Shown here: piece after piece, positions 55,089-64,000 of the stretch
Numbering within the stretch: position 1 is the first letter of the stretch
How the letters are laid out: every line of letters begins with the position of its first letter
Origin: Lacticaseibacillus parakribbianus
GTDB taxonomy: Bacteria > Bacillota > Bacilli > Lactobacillales > Lactobacillaceae
Direction: 5' to 3'
Assembly: GCF_025490915.1 (NCBI RefSeq)
Contig: NZ_JANQBA010000001.1
Span: 62,001 to 126,000, forward strand
DNA length: 64,000 bases
Position numbers and translations under genes: made by a program
Notes under the pieces: model-generated
The model's database searches: none
What the model was told of the DNA's origin: nothing
The model's input: only the letters and a program-made list of their open reading frames with translations

Positions 55089-55601
55089 ATGCCCATACCC
55101 CAAGCGAGTCGAACCGCCGCGTTGACCTGTTGCGCGGCAACCATCGCCAACTGCCGACGGCTGCAGCCGAAGTTCATGCCAGGCTCGCCTCAGGCCACGC
55201 TGTTGCGGCACCGCATCGCGGCCCTGCAGGTCGTTGCGGCACTGGTTGGCGAGGGCGAACCCGAACTGCCTGCGTCCCGACTTGAGGCCAGTCTGGCGCT
55301 GATTCAATCGCTTATTCACCAAACCACGGTGGCGTGGGCGAAGCATACAACAGACTCCGCCATGTATCGGCGGCTCACCCCGATGATTGACGCGATGACC
55401 CTTGGCCTGAACACGCTGCAAGCGGCAATCGATGCAGACGCCAGGCGAGCGCGGTCGAAGAGGGGCGATGGCCAAGCCTCAAGTCCTCGGCGGCATTGGC
55501 ATCTCGGCAGTGTCTACGTTATAATGGGACCATGCACAGCGCCGCGAGTCGGCGCTGTTTTCATGAGCGTTGCCAGGCGCGATCGGCGCCTTGGCAAGTA
55601 A
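55089..55601 (+). CDS. Unrecognised 170-residue helical protein
   Basis: The frame from ATG 55089, with AGGTGG upstream, encodes a helical protein (AATIANCRRLQPKFMPGSPQATLLRHRIAALQVVAALVGEGE, then LALIQSLIHQTTVAWAKHTTDSAMYRRLTPMIDAMTLGLNTLQAAIDADARR). The central motif PGSPQATLLRHRIAAL looks like a genuine conserved core of a small lactobacillar protein, but I cannot name the family. The last 35 codons (after GQASSPRRH) overlap the rbgA promoter and its leader hairpin, so the true end may be earlier if a frameshift is present. Confidence 0.5.
   Translation: MPIPQASRTAALTCCAATIANCRRLQPKFMPGSPQATLLRHRIAALQVVAALVGEGEPELPASRLEASLALIQSLIHQTTVAWAKHTTDSAMYRRLTPMIDAMTLGLNTLQAAIDADARRARSKRGDGQASSPRRHWHLGSVYVIMGPCTAPRVGAVFMSVARRDRRLGK
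55496..55525 (+). promoter_or_regulatory. Promoter of rbgA
   Basis: TTGGCA (55496-55501) and a perfect TATAAT (55520-55525) are 18 bases apart, inside the 3' end of the preceding open frame. Confidence 0.75.
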
Positions 55602-55663
55602 CGAGCCGCATTAGGAACACGCTGCGGCCGTCTTATCTGCACACCCAGCGAAAGGAATACATT
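55532..55663 (+). promoter_or_regulatory. Leader of rbgA with two perfect hairpins
   Basis: A first hairpin, ACAGCGCCG (55536-55544) with CGGCGCTGT (55550-55558), is followed by TTTT and would form within the first 30 nt of the transcript, like an intrinsic terminator. A second, TTGCCA-GGCGC with GCGCC-TGGCAA (about 55570-55596), follows. The rest of the leader to the ribosome binding site AAAGGA is unstructured. Attenuation is plausible. Confidence 0.5.
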
Positions 55664-56521
55664 ATGTCAACTATCAATTGGTTTCCCGGCCACATGGCAA
55701 AGGCCCGCAACCAAGTCCAGAAAAAACTCAAGCAGGTCGACCTCGTACTTGAAATCGTCGACGCCCGAATTCCAGAGGCCAGCCGCAACCCGATGATGAA
55801 TCAGATTATCGGCCAAAAGCCGCGCATTATGGTTCTCAACAAGCAGGACCTGGCTGATCCCCAAGCGACCGCGCGGTGGCTGCGTTACTACCAAGACCTC
55901 GGCTTTGCCGCGCTTGCGATCGACGCGCAACACGCCAAGCGGCTGACCCAGATTTCGGCCCTGGCGCGGCAGCTGATGGCGGCCAAGCTGGCCAAGCAAA
56001 AGGCGCGGGGCATCCGCAACCCAAGCCTTCGCGCGATGTGCATCGGCATCCCCAACGTCGGCAAGTCCACGGTGCTCAATCGCCTGGTCAAAAAAAACAT
56101 CGCGGTGGTCGGCAATCGCCCCGGGGTCACTAAGAACCAGCAGTGGCTCAAGGTTGATGACAGCCTGGCACTGCTGGACACCCCCGGCATCTTGTGGCCG
56201 AAGTTCGATGACCAGCTGATTGGCCAAAAGCTCGCGCTGACCGGCGCCATCGCCGACTCGGTTTTCCAAGAGGACACGGTGGGGTTGTACGGCCTTGAGT
56301 TCTTCCAGTCGCATTACCCGGCCCAGCTGCGTCGCGCCTACCAACTGACGGCGGACGACATGACGCTGGCGGCGCCTGATCTGATGGTGCTTTTGGCCAA
56401 GAAGCTGGGCTTTGGCGAGAACTACAACCGCGCGGCCGAACGGGTGATTTTCGACGCGCGACAGGGCAAGTTCGGTCCGTTCACGCTGGAGGTGCCCGAT
56501 GACAACGCTGAAGGCCTATAA
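55664..56521 (+). CDS. rbgA: Ribosome biogenesis GTPase RbgA (YlqF)
   Basis: The 285-residue protein is a circularly permuted GTPase: G4 NKQDL precedes G1 [14 protein letters not shown], with G3 DTPGILWP after it. The N-terminal [10 protein letters not shown] is diagnostic of YlqF/RbgA. It promotes a late step of 50S subunit assembly. The ATG at 55664 is preceded by AAAGGA. Its end overlaps rnhB by 23 bases. Confidence 0.95.
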   Translation: MSTINWFPGHMAKARNQVQKKLKQVDLVLEIVDARIPEASRNPMMNQIIGQKPRIMVLNKQDLADPQATARWLRYYQDLGFAALAIDAQHAKRLTQISALARQLMAAKLAKQKARGIRNPSLRAMCIGIPNVGKSTVLNRLVKKNIAVVGNRPGVTKNQQWLKVDDSLALLDTPGILWPKFDDQLIGQKLALTGAIADSVFQEDTVGLYGLEFFQSHYPAQLRRAYQLTADDMTLAAPDLMVLLAKKLGFGENYNRAAERVIFDARQGKFGPFTLEVPDDNAEGL

Positions 56522-57269
56522 GGACCTGCTGGCGGCAACGCCGGTTGACGACGCGGTGCTGGCGGCACTGGCCGCGGATCCGCGAGCCGGTGCCCAGCAG
56601 CTGTTGGTCCAGTACCACAGGCGGCAAGCCAAGGCGCAAGAGCAGGCGCAGGCCTTGCACAATCGCAGTCGCTTTGAGCGCGAACTTTGGCCGCGCTACC
56701 CGCACATCGCCGGCATCGACGAGGTCGGCCGCGGCCCCTTGGCTGGGCCGGTGGTCACCGCCGCGGTGATTCTGCCGCACGATTTTGCGCTGCCGGTCAA
56801 CGACTCCAAGCAGCTGACCGCGCATGAACGCGCCGTGCTTTTTCCGCAAATTGTCTCGCAGGCGGTGGCCGTGAGCCTCGGCGTGGCGGATGCCCCGCGC
56901 ATTGACCGCGAAAACATTTACCACGCCACTGAGCTCATCATGGGCGAGGCGGCGGCCAGCCTGCGGGTGCGACCGGATTACCTGCTAGTCGACGCGATGA
57001 CCGTGCCGGGCGGCTGGCGTCAGCGCAAGTTGATCAAGGGGGATGCCAACTCCATCAGCATTGCCGCCGCCAGCATCGTCGCCAAGGTGGTGCGAGACCG
57101 CCTGATGCACATGTACGACGCCATCTACCCCGGCTACGACCTGATTCACAACGACGGTTACGGCACTGCCAAGCACCTCGCCGCGCTGGCGACGCTCGGC
57201 GTAACGCCGATTCACCGGCGCAGCTTCGCCCCGGTTCGCGACCAGGTCAAACGCCTTGGACTGCTGTAG
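56499..57269 (+). CDS. rnhB: Ribonuclease HII
   Basis: The 256-residue enzyme has a Firmicute-type N-terminal extension (about 1-65) and the RNase HII core: [17 protein letters not shown] with the Asp-Glu pair, [18 protein letters not shown] with the third Asp, and [18 protein letters not shown]. It removes ribonucleotides from DNA. It overlaps rbgA, a standard pairing. Confidence 0.96.
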   Translation: MTTLKAYKDLLAATPVDDAVLAALAADPRAGAQQLLVQYHRRQAKAQEQAQALHNRSRFERELWPRYPHIAGIDEVGRGPLAGPVVTAAVILPHDFALPVNDSKQLTAHERAVLFPQIVSQAVAVSLGVADAPRIDRENIYHATELIMGEAAASLRVRPDYLLVDAMTVPGGWRQRKLIKGDANSISIAAASIVAKVVRDRLMHMYDAIYPGYDLIHNDGYGTAKHLAALATLGVTPIHRRSFAPVRDQVKRLGLL

Positions 57270-57293
57270 CCGAACCGTTGCAAGCATGACTTG

Positions 57294-57318
57294 AACCGCC
57301 GCTTACCGGCGGTTTTTT
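57294..57318 (+). terminator. Rho-independent terminator
   Basis: AACCGCCG pairs with CGGCGGTT around a 5-base loop and ends in six T residues. Confidence 0.92.
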
Positions 57319-57357
57319 CGCGTTTTGGCGTAATCTCCCGGTAAAGGGGGAAGGACG

Positions 57358-58212
57358 ATGAACATTCGAGAACTGCTGGTTCACTGGCACCTGGCGATGC
57401 ACACCAAGGCGTGGGCCAGCGAGCAGGTACTGTGGGAGGCCATTGCGGACAGGGGACTGACCGCGCTTGACGATGCGCGACAGCTGGCGGATGTGGCGGC
57501 GCTGGCGCCGCTGCAGCAGGCCTGGGCGGATCACGCGTGGCGTAACCAGGCCGCCACGCTCTACCGCACCCAACCGATGGTCACGCGCCTGGATGCGGCC
57601 TACCCGCCGCGACTGGCCGAAAGCAATCAGCCGCCTGCGGTCTTGTTTTACCAAGGCGACTGGGCGGTGCTGGCGCGGCTGAGCCTGGCGGTGGTCGGCT
57701 CCCGCCAGGCCGGCCGCTACACCCGCCAGGCCCTAGTTGAGCTGGGCCGGGAGCTGCCGGCGTTGACCGTTATCTCGGGCTTGGCCGCCGGGGCCGACAG
57801 CTTCGCTCACGAGTACGCTTTGAGCCGCGGCTGGCCGACGGTAGCGGTGGTAGCTAACGGGCTGGATCAGGTTTACCCGGCGGCCAATCGCAGCCTGCAG
57901 GCCGCGATCGCCCAGGCGGGACTTCTGGTCTCCGAATACCCGCTTGGCGTGTTGCCGGCGCCGTTTCGCTTCGTCGCGCGTAATCGCATCATTGCCGGGC
58001 TGGCCCATGGGGTGCTGGTCACCGAGGCGGCCGCCCATTCCGGCAGCCTGATCACTGCCAATTACGCGCTGCAAAACAATCGCGAGGTCTTTGCACTGCC
58101 CAACCGCGTCGGCGAGGCGCAAGGCGTGGGTACCAATGCGCTGATTCAGGCCGGGGCGAAGCTGGTTCAAACCGGCGCCGATTTGCTCGAGGAGTTGCAA
58201 TTTTACCCTTAA
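57358..58212 (+). CDS. dprA: DNA processing protein DprA
   Basis: The 284-residue protein has a short N-terminal extension and the Rossmann-like DprA core: LAVVGSRQAGRYTRQAL, VISGLAAGADSFAHEYAL, ANGLDQVYPAANRSL, SEYPLGVLPAPFRFVARNRIIAGLAHGVLVTEAA and SGSLITANYAL. DprA loads RecA on incoming single-stranded DNA during transformation. The final winged-helix domain of longer DprA proteins is missing. AAGGACG precedes the ATG. Confidence 0.94.
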   Translation: MNIRELLVHWHLAMHTKAWASEQVLWEAIADRGLTALDDARQLADVAALAPLQQAWADHAWRNQAATLYRTQPMVTRLDAAYPPRLAESNQPPAVLFYQGDWAVLARLSLAVVGSRQAGRYTRQALVELGRELPALTVISGLAAGADSFAHEYALSRGWPTVAVVANGLDQVYPAANRSLQAAIAQAGLLVSEYPLGVLPAPFRFVARNRIIAGLAHGVLVTEAAAHSGSLITANYALQNNREVFALPNRVGEAQGVGTNALIQAGAKLVQTGADLLEELQFYP

Positions 58213-58238
58213 CATAGGTAGAAAAGCGGCCAATTGAT

Positions 58239-58268
58239 TTGACAAAGTCCGAACGGATAGAATATGAT
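58239..58268 (+). promoter_or_regulatory. Promoter of topA
   Basis: A perfect TTGACA (58239-58244) and TATGAT (58263-58268) are separated by 18 bases. Confidence 0.85.
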
Positions 58269-58274
58269 AGCCTG

Positions 58275-58380
58275 TGTTTTTGAGCGGTCGAAAGCCGCGG
58301 GTGTTCAAACACGCCGGGTGCGAAAGCGCCGAAGCCTTGAGCAGTTTGCGAGCAGCTCGCTCACTGAAAGGAGGGCACAC
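58275..58380 (+). promoter_or_regulatory. Leader of topA with four consecutive hairpins
   Basis: Stem-loops follow one another: GCGGT-CGAAA-GCCGC (58284-58298), GTGT-TCAA-ACAC (58301-58312), GGTGC-GAAA-GCGCC with a GNRA tetraloop (58317-58330), and CAGT..GCGAG-CAG-CTCGC..ACTG (58342-58366). The last ends at the ribosome binding site AAAGGAGG. A control function is inferred only from this arrangement. Confidence 0.45.
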
Positions 58381-60462
58381 ATGGCCACCAAGAATTTGGT
58401 CATTGTGGAATCGCCAGCAAAAGCTAAGACGATCGAGAAGTACCTCGGTCGCAATTACAAGGTCGTCGCCTCACTCGGGCACATTCGGGACCTGCCGAAA
58501 AGCCAGATGGGCATCGATTTTGATCACGACTACGAACCCAAATACATCTCCATTCGCGGCAAGGGTGATGTGATTAAGAACCTCAAGAAAGCCGCCAAGG
58601 GCGCCGACCACGTCTACCTCGCGGCCGATCCGGACCGTGAAGGTGAGGCCATCGCCTGGCACGTCAGCCACATTTTGGGGCTTGATCCGGCCGGCAACAA
58701 CCGCGTGGTCTTCAACGAAATCACTAAGGACGCGGTCAAAAACGCATTCAAAACGCCGCGGGCCATCGACATGAACCTGGTCGACGCCCAGCAGGCGCGG
58801 CGCGTCTTGGATCGGTTGGTCGGCTACTCGATCAGCCCGCTTCTGTGGAAGAAGGTCAAGAAGGGCCTGAGCGCCGGTCGGGTGCAATCCGTCGCGCTGA
58901 AGCTGATCATCGATCGCGAAAACGAGATTCGCGCCTTCACCCCAGAGGAGTACTGGAGCCTCGATGCCGAGTTCAAGAAGGGTGCTAGCAAGAAGTTCGC
59001 CGCCAGCTTTTACGGCCTGAACGGCAAGAAGACGGCCCTGCCGAACAACGCTGCGGTGCAAGACGTACTGCAACAGATCGACAAGGCCAAGCCTTTTGCC
59101 ATCACCAACGTGGTCAAGAAGGAACGCAAGCGCTTTCCGGCGCCGCCGTTCACCACCAGCTCGCTGCAGCAGGAGGCCAACCGCAAGCTGGGCTTCCCGG
59201 CGCGTAAGACCATGATGCTGGCCCAGCAGCTGTACGAAGGGATTAACCTCGGCGGCAAGCTCGGCACGGTCGGGCTCATCACCTACATGCGTACCGACTC
59301 GACGCGGGTCTCAAGCGTCGCCAAGACCGAGACCTCGCACTTCATCCACGAGCAGTACGGTGAGGCCTACGCGGCGGTCAAAATCCGCCAGGGCAAACTG
59401 CAAGAAGGCGCCCAAGACGCCCACGAGGCGATTCGCCCGACCAGCACCAACCGGACGCCTAAGAGCCTCGAGCCGGTGCTCGACAAGGACCAGATGCGGC
59501 TTTACAGCCTGATTTGGAGCCGCTTTGTCGCAAGCGAAATGACCCCGGCGGTGATCGACACCGTTCAAGTCACGCTGCAGCAAGGCGCCGCCACCTTCCG
59601 CGCCAACGGCAGCCAGACCAAGTTCGAGGGCTTCACCAAACTGTACGTCTCCAGCCGCGACGCCGACACCAAGGACAACCTGCTGCCGGAGCTTGAGGTG
59701 GGGGATGCGGCGACGTTGGTCAAAACCGACCCGGCGCAGCACTTCACCCAGCCGCCAGCGCGGTTCTCCGAGGCCAACCTGGTCAAGGCGCTTGAAGAAA
59801 ACGGCGTCGGGCGGCCGAGTACCTACGCCCCGACCATCGAAACCATCAAGAAGCGCTACTACGTCAAGATCACGGCCAAGCGCTTCGAGCCGACCGAGCT
59901 TGGCGAAATCGTCAACGACCTGATCACCAAGTTCTTCCCGGACATCGTCGACATCAAGTTCACCGCCAAGGTCGAAGGCGAGCTCGACAGCATCGAAACC
60001 GGCAAGGTCGCCTGGGTCCCGGTCATCGACCAGTTCTACAAGCCATTCGCCAAGGAAGTTGCCCATGCCGAGGAAGGCATCAAGAAGATTCAGATCAAAG
60101 ACGAACCCGCCGGTTTTGACTGCGACATCTGCGGGGCCCCGATGGTGATCAAGCTCGGTCGCTTCGGCAAGTTCTACGCCTGCTCCCGCTTCCCGGATTG
60201 CCGCAACACCAAGGCCATCGTCAAGGAAATCGGCGTGGTCTGCCCGAAGTGCGGCAAGGGTCAGATCGTCGAGCGCAAGTCCAAGCGCAACCGCGTCTTT
60301 TACGGCTGTGACCGCTACCCGGACTGCGACTTCGTGTCCTGGGACAAGCCGGCCGGGCGCGATTGCCCGGTTTGCGGCCACTACCTGGTCGAAAAGAAGC
60401 TGCGCGGCGGCCGCCAGATCGTCTGCCCGAACAACGACTACAAAGAAGCCGTTCAAAAGTAG
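58381..60462 (+). CDS. topA: DNA topoisomerase I
   Basis: The 693-residue enzyme has an N-terminal TOPRIM domain ([35 protein letters not shown] with the DxD acidic cluster) and the type IA core with the catalytic Tyr in [13 protein letters not shown]. Three C-terminal zinc-ribbon modules are visible: [56 protein letters not shown], and a third ([12 protein letters not shown]) lacking the last Cys pair. It relaxes negative supercoils. The internal ATG at 58381 after AAAGGAGG is the start; the upstream in-frame ATG lies in the leader. Confidence 0.97.
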   Translation: MATKNLVIVESPAKAKTIEKYLGRNYKVVASLGHIRDLPKSQMGIDFDHDYEPKYISIRGKGDVIKNLKKAAKGADHVYLAADPDREGEAIAWHVSHILGLDPAGNNRVVFNEITKDAVKNAFKTPRAIDMNLVDAQQARRVLDRLVGYSISPLLWKKVKKGLSAGRVQSVALKLIIDRENEIRAFTPEEYWSLDAEFKKGASKKFAASFYGLNGKKTALPNNAAVQDVLQQIDKAKPFAITNVVKKERKRFPAPPFTTSSLQQEANRKLGFPARKTMMLAQQLYEGINLGGKLGTVGLITYMRTDSTRVSSVAKTETSHFIHEQYGEAYAAVKIRQGKLQEGAQDAHEAIRPTSTNRTPKSLEPVLDKDQMRLYSLIWSRFVASEMTPAVIDTVQVTLQQGAATFRANGSQTKFEGFTKLYVSSRDADTKDNLLPELEVGDAATLVKTDPAQHFTQPPARFSEANLVKALEENGVGRPSTYAPTIETIKKRYYVKITAKRFEPTELGEIVNDLITKFFPDIVDIKFTAKVEGELDSIETGKVAWVPVIDQFYKPFAKEVAHAEEGIKKIQIKDEPAGFDCDICGAPMVIKLGRFGKFYACSRFPDCRNTKAIVKEIGVVCPKCGKGQIVERKSKRNRVFYGCDRYPDCDFVSWDKPAGRDCPVCGHYLVEKKLRGGRQIVCPNNDYKEAVQK

Positions 60463-60513
60463 GCCGCACCGGCCATCACAGCGACTCGCCTGACGAGTCG
60501 ATTGGAGGAAATC

Positions 60514-61809
60514 ATGCCAAAAGTCAACGTCATCGGCGCCGGGCTTGCCGGCAGTGAGGCCGCGTGGCAAATCGCCAACGCCGGCGTCGACGTCACGCTT
60601 TACGAGATGCGCCCGGTCAAGTCGACGCCGGCGCATCACACCGCCAACTTTGCGGAGCTGGTTTGCACCAACTCCCTACGCGCCAACGGCCTGGAAAACG
60701 CCGTCGGGTTGCTCAAAGAGGAGATGCGGCGCCTGAATTCCGTCATCATGCAGGCCGCCGATGCGACCGCGGTGCCGGCCGGCGGCGCTTTGGCCGTCGA
60801 CCGCGAGCCGTTTGCCGAGTTGGTGACGGCCAAGCTGCGGCAGCATCCCCGCATCACCGTGGTGGCCGAAGAGCTCACGGATTTTCCGGCCGGCATCACG
60901 GTGGTCGCGACCGGACCGCTGACGGCCGACGCTTTGGCCGAGCGCATTCAGGCACTGAACGGGGCGGAGGGGCTGCACTTCTTCGACGCCGCGGCGCCGA
61001 TTCTTGACGCCAACTCGATTGACATGACCAAGGTCTACAAGAAGTCGCGCTACGATCGCGGCGAGGCGGCTTACCTGAACTGCCCGATGACGCGCGACGA
61101 GTTCTACGCCTTCCAGGAGGCCTTGGTCACCGCCGAGGCCGCCACTGGCCACGGCTTCGAGGACCTCACCGTGTTTGAGGGGTGCATGCCCATCGAGGTG
61201 ATGGCCCAGCGTGGGCCTCGGACCATGCTCTTTGGGCCGCTCAAGCCGGTGGGGCTCGCCGATCCCAAGACCGGGCGCGATCCCTATGCCGTGGTGCAGC
61301 TGCGCCAGGACAACGCGGCGGCCAGCCTGTACAACATCGTGGGCTTTCAGACGCACCTCAAGTGGGGCGAGCAAAAGCGTGTGTTTCGCATGATTCCGGG
61401 ACTTGAAAACGCCGAGATCGTGCGGTACGGCGTCATGCACCGCAACACGTACATGAACTCGCCTGAGGTGCTACGCGCGACCTACGAAAGCACTAAGCAG
61501 GCCGGACTGTTCTTTGCCGGCCAGATGACCGGGGTTGAAGGCTACGTCGAATCCGCCGCGAGCGGTCTGTTGGCCGGCCAAAACGCGGCGCGGCTGGCGC
61601 TTGGCCTGACTCCGCGGGTGTTCCCCGAAACCACGGCGATCGGTTCGATGGCCCATTACATCACCCACACAAGCGCCGCTCACTTCCAGCCGATGAACGC
61701 GAACTTCGGCATCATGCCGCCGCTTGCCACGCGCATCAAGGACAAGCGTGAGCGCAACCGGACGCTGGCCAACCGCGCGTTGGCCGACTTGGCCGCGTTC
61801 ACGGAATAA
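60514..61809 (+). CDS. trmFO: tRNA m5U54 methyltransferase TrmFO (folate/FAD-dependent)
   Basis: The 431-residue flavoprotein has the N-terminal dinucleotide fold [31 protein letters not shown] and the family signatures [34 protein letters not shown] and [25 protein letters not shown]. It methylates U54 of tRNA using methylenetetrahydrofolate. GGAGG at 60504-60508 fixes the ATG at 60514. It lies between topA and xerC, the standard Firmicute order. Confidence 0.96.
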   Translation: MPKVNVIGAGLAGSEAAWQIANAGVDVTLYEMRPVKSTPAHHTANFAELVCTNSLRANGLENAVGLLKEEMRRLNSVIMQAADATAVPAGGALAVDREPFAELVTAKLRQHPRITVVAEELTDFPAGITVVATGPLTADALAERIQALNGAEGLHFFDAAAPILDANSIDMTKVYKKSRYDRGEAAYLNCPMTRDEFYAFQEALVTAEAATGHGFEDLTVFEGCMPIEVMAQRGPRTMLFGPLKPVGLADPKTGRDPYAVVQLRQDNAAASLYNIVGFQTHLKWGEQKRVFRMIPGLENAEIVRYGVMHRNTYMNSPEVLRATYESTKQAGLFFAGQMTGVEGYVESAASGLLAGQNAARLALGLTPRVFPETTAIGSMAHYITHTSAAHFQPMNANFGIMPPLATRIKDKRERNRTLANRALADLAAFTE

Positions 61810-61815
61810 CGGATT

Positions 61816-61845
61816 GACGGGGCCAAGCAACTGCTTGGTCCCGTC
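61816..61845 (+). terminator. Hairpin without T-run
   Basis: GACGGG-CCAAGCA pairs with TGCTTGG-CCCGTC, but GTTGCG rather than a T-run follows, so xerC may still be co-transcribed. The 12-base sequence GTTGCGTTGACC occurs twice just downstream. Confidence 0.5.
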
Positions 61846-61890
61846 GTTGCGTTGACCCGATTGTTGCGTTGACCTGAAAGGAGGGGTTCG

Positions 61891-62787
61891 ATGGATCAGA
61901 TCAAGCAATTCATGCAGTACCTTTTGGTCGAGCGACAGTACTCCGCGGAGACCAAGAAGGCCTACGAGGAAGACATCACCGATTTTCAAGAATTTCTGCA
62001 GGCTAACGGCGGCTTCACCAACTTCAACGCCGTCGACGAGCTGGATGTGCAGACCTACCTCGGCAGCCTCGCCGAGCGCGACTTGGCCCGGGCCAGCGTG
62101 GCCCGGAAGCTGTCATCCCTGCGCAGTTTTTACCGCTACTTGATTCGGGTGGGTGAGGCCAAGGTCGACCCCTTCGAGGCGGTGGAAACGCGCAAGAGCC
62201 ACCACCACCTGCCCGATTTCTTCTACGAGGCGGAGATTCAGGAGCTGTTCGCCGCGGTAGCCGGGCCGACGCCGCTGGATCAGCGCAATCAGGCGCTGCT
62301 CGAGGTGCTGTACGGCACCGGCATCCGGGTCAGCGAATGCGCCAACCTCACGCTGGATCAGCTGGACTTTGACCTTGAGCTGATGCTGGTTCACGGCAAG
62401 GGGAACAAGGACCGCTACGTGCCCTTCGGCGGCTACTGCAAAAAGGCCTTGCTGCGCTACCTGGACGACGGCCGGCCGACGCTCATGGCCAAGCTCGACC
62501 GGGTTCACGACCGCGTGTTCGTCAGCCAGCACGGCCGCCCGATCACGTCTCGGGGCATCGAGTACGTGCTGGATCAGGTGGTCCAAAAAACCAGCCTGAC
62601 CGGCGGCATTCACCCGCACATGCTGCGGCACAGTTTTGCCACCCACATGCTCGACCACGGCGCCGACCTGCGAACCGTCCAGGAGCTTTTGGGTCACGCC
62701 AGCCTTTCCACCACGCAGATTTACACGCACATGACCACTGCCCACCTCAAGGCGGATTACCTGAAGCACTTTACCGAGCATAATTAG
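61891..62787 (+). CDS. xerC: Site-specific tyrosine recombinase XerC
   Basis: The 298-residue recombinase has the SAM-like N-terminal domain (about 1-90) and catalytic residues in GTGIRVSECANL (Arg), HGKGNKDRYVP (Lys), HPHMLRHSFATHML (His, Arg) and LLGHASLSTTQIYTH (His, Tyr). It pairs with XerD (gene at 3587) to resolve chromosome dimers. AAAGGAGG precedes the ATG. The position before hslVU supports XerC. Confidence 0.94.
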   Translation: MDQIKQFMQYLLVERQYSAETKKAYEEDITDFQEFLQANGGFTNFNAVDELDVQTYLGSLAERDLARASVARKLSSLRSFYRYLIRVGEAKVDPFEAVETRKSHHHLPDFFYEAEIQELFAAVAGPTPLDQRNQALLEVLYGTGIRVSECANLTLDQLDFDLELMLVHGKGNKDRYVPFGGYCKKALLRYLDDGRPTLMAKLDRVHDRVFVSQHGRPITSRGIEYVLDQVVQKTSLTGGIHPHMLRHSFATHMLDHGADLRTVQELLGHASLSTTQIYTHMTTAHLKADYLKHFTEHN

Positions 62788-62819
62788 GGCCAGGGGCTGA
62801 GGTACAACCCGTGCCGGCC

Positions 62820-62852
62820 TGCTAAACTAGGCATTAGTCAAATTTGGTCAAA
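62820..62852 (+). promoter_or_regulatory. Extended -10 promoter with CtsR operator for hslVU
   Basis: TGCTAAACT (62820-62828) is an extended -10. Eight bases downstream lies AGTCAAA-TTT-GGTCAAA (62836-62852), a match to the CtsR tandem heptad with its 3-base spacer. It predicts repression by CtsR and induction by heat shock. Confidence 0.85.
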
Positions 62853-62865
62853 AAGGAGTCTAAAC

Positions 62866-63387
62866 ATGACAACAATCGCAGCAGTACGCAAGAACGGCCA
62901 CACCGCCATCGCCGGTGATGGTCAGGTCACCCTCGGCGAGAAGGTGATTATGAAGGGCAACGCGCAGAAGGTTCGGCGCATTTATGACGGCAAAGTTGTG
63001 ATTGGGTTTGCCGGCGGCGTCGCCGATGCCTTCACCCTGCAGGAGTGGTTCGAAAAAAAGCTGGAGAACCACGCCGGCAACCTGCGCCGCGCGGCAGTCG
63101 CTCTGGCCCAGGACTGGCGCAAGGACCCGACGCTTCAAAAGCTTGAGGCGATGATGATCGTGATGGATGAGTCCGACCTGCTTTTGGTCTCCGGCTCCGG
63201 CGAGGTGATCGATCCCGATGATGACGTCGTCGCAATCGGCTCCGGTGGTAACTACGCCCAGGCCGCGGCGATGGCCATGATTCAGCACACCGACATGGCC
63301 GCCGCCGACATCGCCAAGGCCGCCATCGACATCGCGGGGTCGATTGACATTTTCACCAACCACAACATCCGCGTCGAATCCTTCTAG
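62866..63387 (+). CDS. hslV: HslV (ClpQ) peptidase subunit
   Basis: The 173-residue protein is the proteasome-like peptidase of the HslUV protease. After the initiator Met the sequence reads [38 protein letters not shown], with the N-terminal catalytic Thr, and later [12 protein letters not shown] and [23 protein letters not shown] precedes the ATG. It is the first gene of the hslVU operon behind a CtsR box. Confidence 0.96.
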   Translation: MTTIAAVRKNGHTAIAGDGQVTLGEKVIMKGNAQKVRRIYDGKVVIGFAGGVADAFTLQEWFEKKLENHAGNLRRAAVALAQDWRKDPTLQKLEAMMIVMDESDLLLVSGSGEVIDPDDDVVAIGSGGNYAQAAAMAMIQHTDMAAADIAKAAIDIAGSIDIFTNHNIRVESF

Positions 63388-63396
63388 GAGGCCCTT

Positions 63397-64000
63397 ATGA
63401 CTAAAACACCCAAGCAGATTGTCGAAGCACTCGATCAGTACGTCATCGGGCAAAGCGAGGCCAAACGCGCCGTCGCCGTGGCGCTGTACAACCGCTACCG
63501 GCGCATGCAGCTTTCGGCCCAGATGCAACAAGACATCACCCCGAAGAACCTGCTGATGATCGGCCCCACCGGGGTCGGTAAAACCGAAATCGCCCGGCGG
63601 TTGGCCAAAATTGTCAACGCGCCGTTCGTCAAGGTCGAGGCCACCAAGTTCACCGAGGTCGGCTACGTCGGCCGCGACGTGGAGTCGATGGTGCGTGACC
63701 TCGCCGATGTCGCGGTGGCGATGCAGGAGCAGGCCGCCTTCAGCAAGGTTCGCGGCCGCGCCGAGCGCGAGGCAAACAAGCGGCTGGTGCGGCTGTTGGT
63801 GCCGGCCATCAAGAAGGAAAAGAAGTCGACCAACCCGATGGCCGACATGATGAGCATGCTCCAAAACCTTCAAAGCGGCGCGGATCCACAGCCGCAGGCG
63901 CCGCAAGAGGAGCTAACCGACGAGATTCGCAACCAGCGCCTGACCGTCGCCGAGCAGCTCGACCGGGGGCTGCTTGAAGACCGCGAGCTGACCGTCGCCG
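63397..64000 (+). CDS. hslU: HslU (ClpY) ATPase subunit, 5' part
   Basis: The first 201 codons are present and the gene runs off the window. Visible are the N-terminal [29 protein letters not shown], Walker A in [18 protein letters not shown], and [19 protein letters not shown] with the pore motif GYVG. The region after it is the start of the inserted I-domain. HslU unfolds substrates for HslV. TAGGAGG overlaps the hslV stop. Confidence 0.96.
   Translation, partial: MTKTPKQIVEALDQYVIGQSEAKRAVAVALYNRYRRMQLSAQMQQDITPKNLLMIGPTGVGKTEIARRLAKIVNAPFVKVEATKFTEVGYVGRDVESMVRDLADVAVAMQEQAAFSKVRGRAEREANKRLVRLLVPAIKKEKKSTNPMADMMSMLQNLQSGADPQPQAPQEELTDEIRNQRLTVAEQLDRGLLEDRELTVA

Noticed and set aside
59311-60639. 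Minus-strand open frame of 442 codons opposite topA
   Set aside because: Shadow of topA, which has all expected motifs on the plus strand.

Overview
The window is a GC-rich chromosome segment from a member of the Lactobacillaceae (Firmicutes). The evidence is gene content and order: xerD-ribT-scpA-scpB-rluB, fer-ypbB-recQ-lysM-cmk-rpsA-der-hup, thyA-folA, and rbgA-rnhB-dprA-topA-trmFO-xerC-hslV-hslU are typical neighbourhoods of this family. Firmicute promoters (TTGACA/TATAAT), AGGAGG ribosome binding sites, an FMN riboswitch before ribU, a CtsR box before hslV and a KxYKxGKxW-type signal peptide agree with this. GC-rich lactobacilli such as Lacticaseibacillus relatives fit, but I cannot name a species. 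I see no rRNA or tRNA gene.

Layout. Bases 1-28400 are mostly housekeeping: a frameshifted GGDEF/EAL gene, segregation and condensation proteins, pseudouridine synthase, riboflavin uptake, RecQ, ribosomal protein S1 and the ribosome-assembly GTPase Der, HU, CCA-adding enzyme, an ABC-F protein, thymidylate synthase/DHFR, DegV, an SGNH esterase, MsrA and a CtpA protease. A tandem set of three roughly 120-bp palindromic repeats lies at 25819-26185. Bases 28400-32100 hold an unrecognised protein with an internal duplication (minus strand), a gene-free stretch that looks like a roughly 535-nt structured RNA unit with its own promoter and terminator, and a PadR regulator/membrane-protein pair with two operator copies. 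A SNF2 helicase follows.

Bases 35400-46610 are a complete type I-E CRISPR-Cas locus: array 1 (13 repeats), cas3-cse1-cse2-cas7-cas5-cas6e-cas1-cas2, relic repeats, and array 2 (7 repeats). Both arrays read on the plus strand. cas2 is fused to a DEDDh exonuclease. Cas3 supplies nuclease/helicase activity, Cse1/Cse2/Cas7/Cas5/Cas6e would form Cascade, and Cas1 with Cas2-exonuclease would acquire spacers.

Bases 46610-55600 are accessory: a Thr-rich repetitive secreted protein behind a long structured leader, then minus-strand genes (methyltransferase, FMN-binding split-barrel protein, a 45-codon basic protein, and a run of four genes encoding a membrane protein, a lipoprotein, a NERD-domain protein and another membrane protein, preceded by a structured leader). 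From 55664 the housekeeping backbone resumes and runs off the end inside hslU.

Structured leaders recur ahead of growth-related genes (der, rbgA, topA). The strongest candidates for something undescribed are the RNA unit at 30300-30867, the palindromic tandem repeats at 25819-26185, the duplicated orphan protein at 28577-30223 and the leader-controlled NERD gene cluster at 51559-54864.
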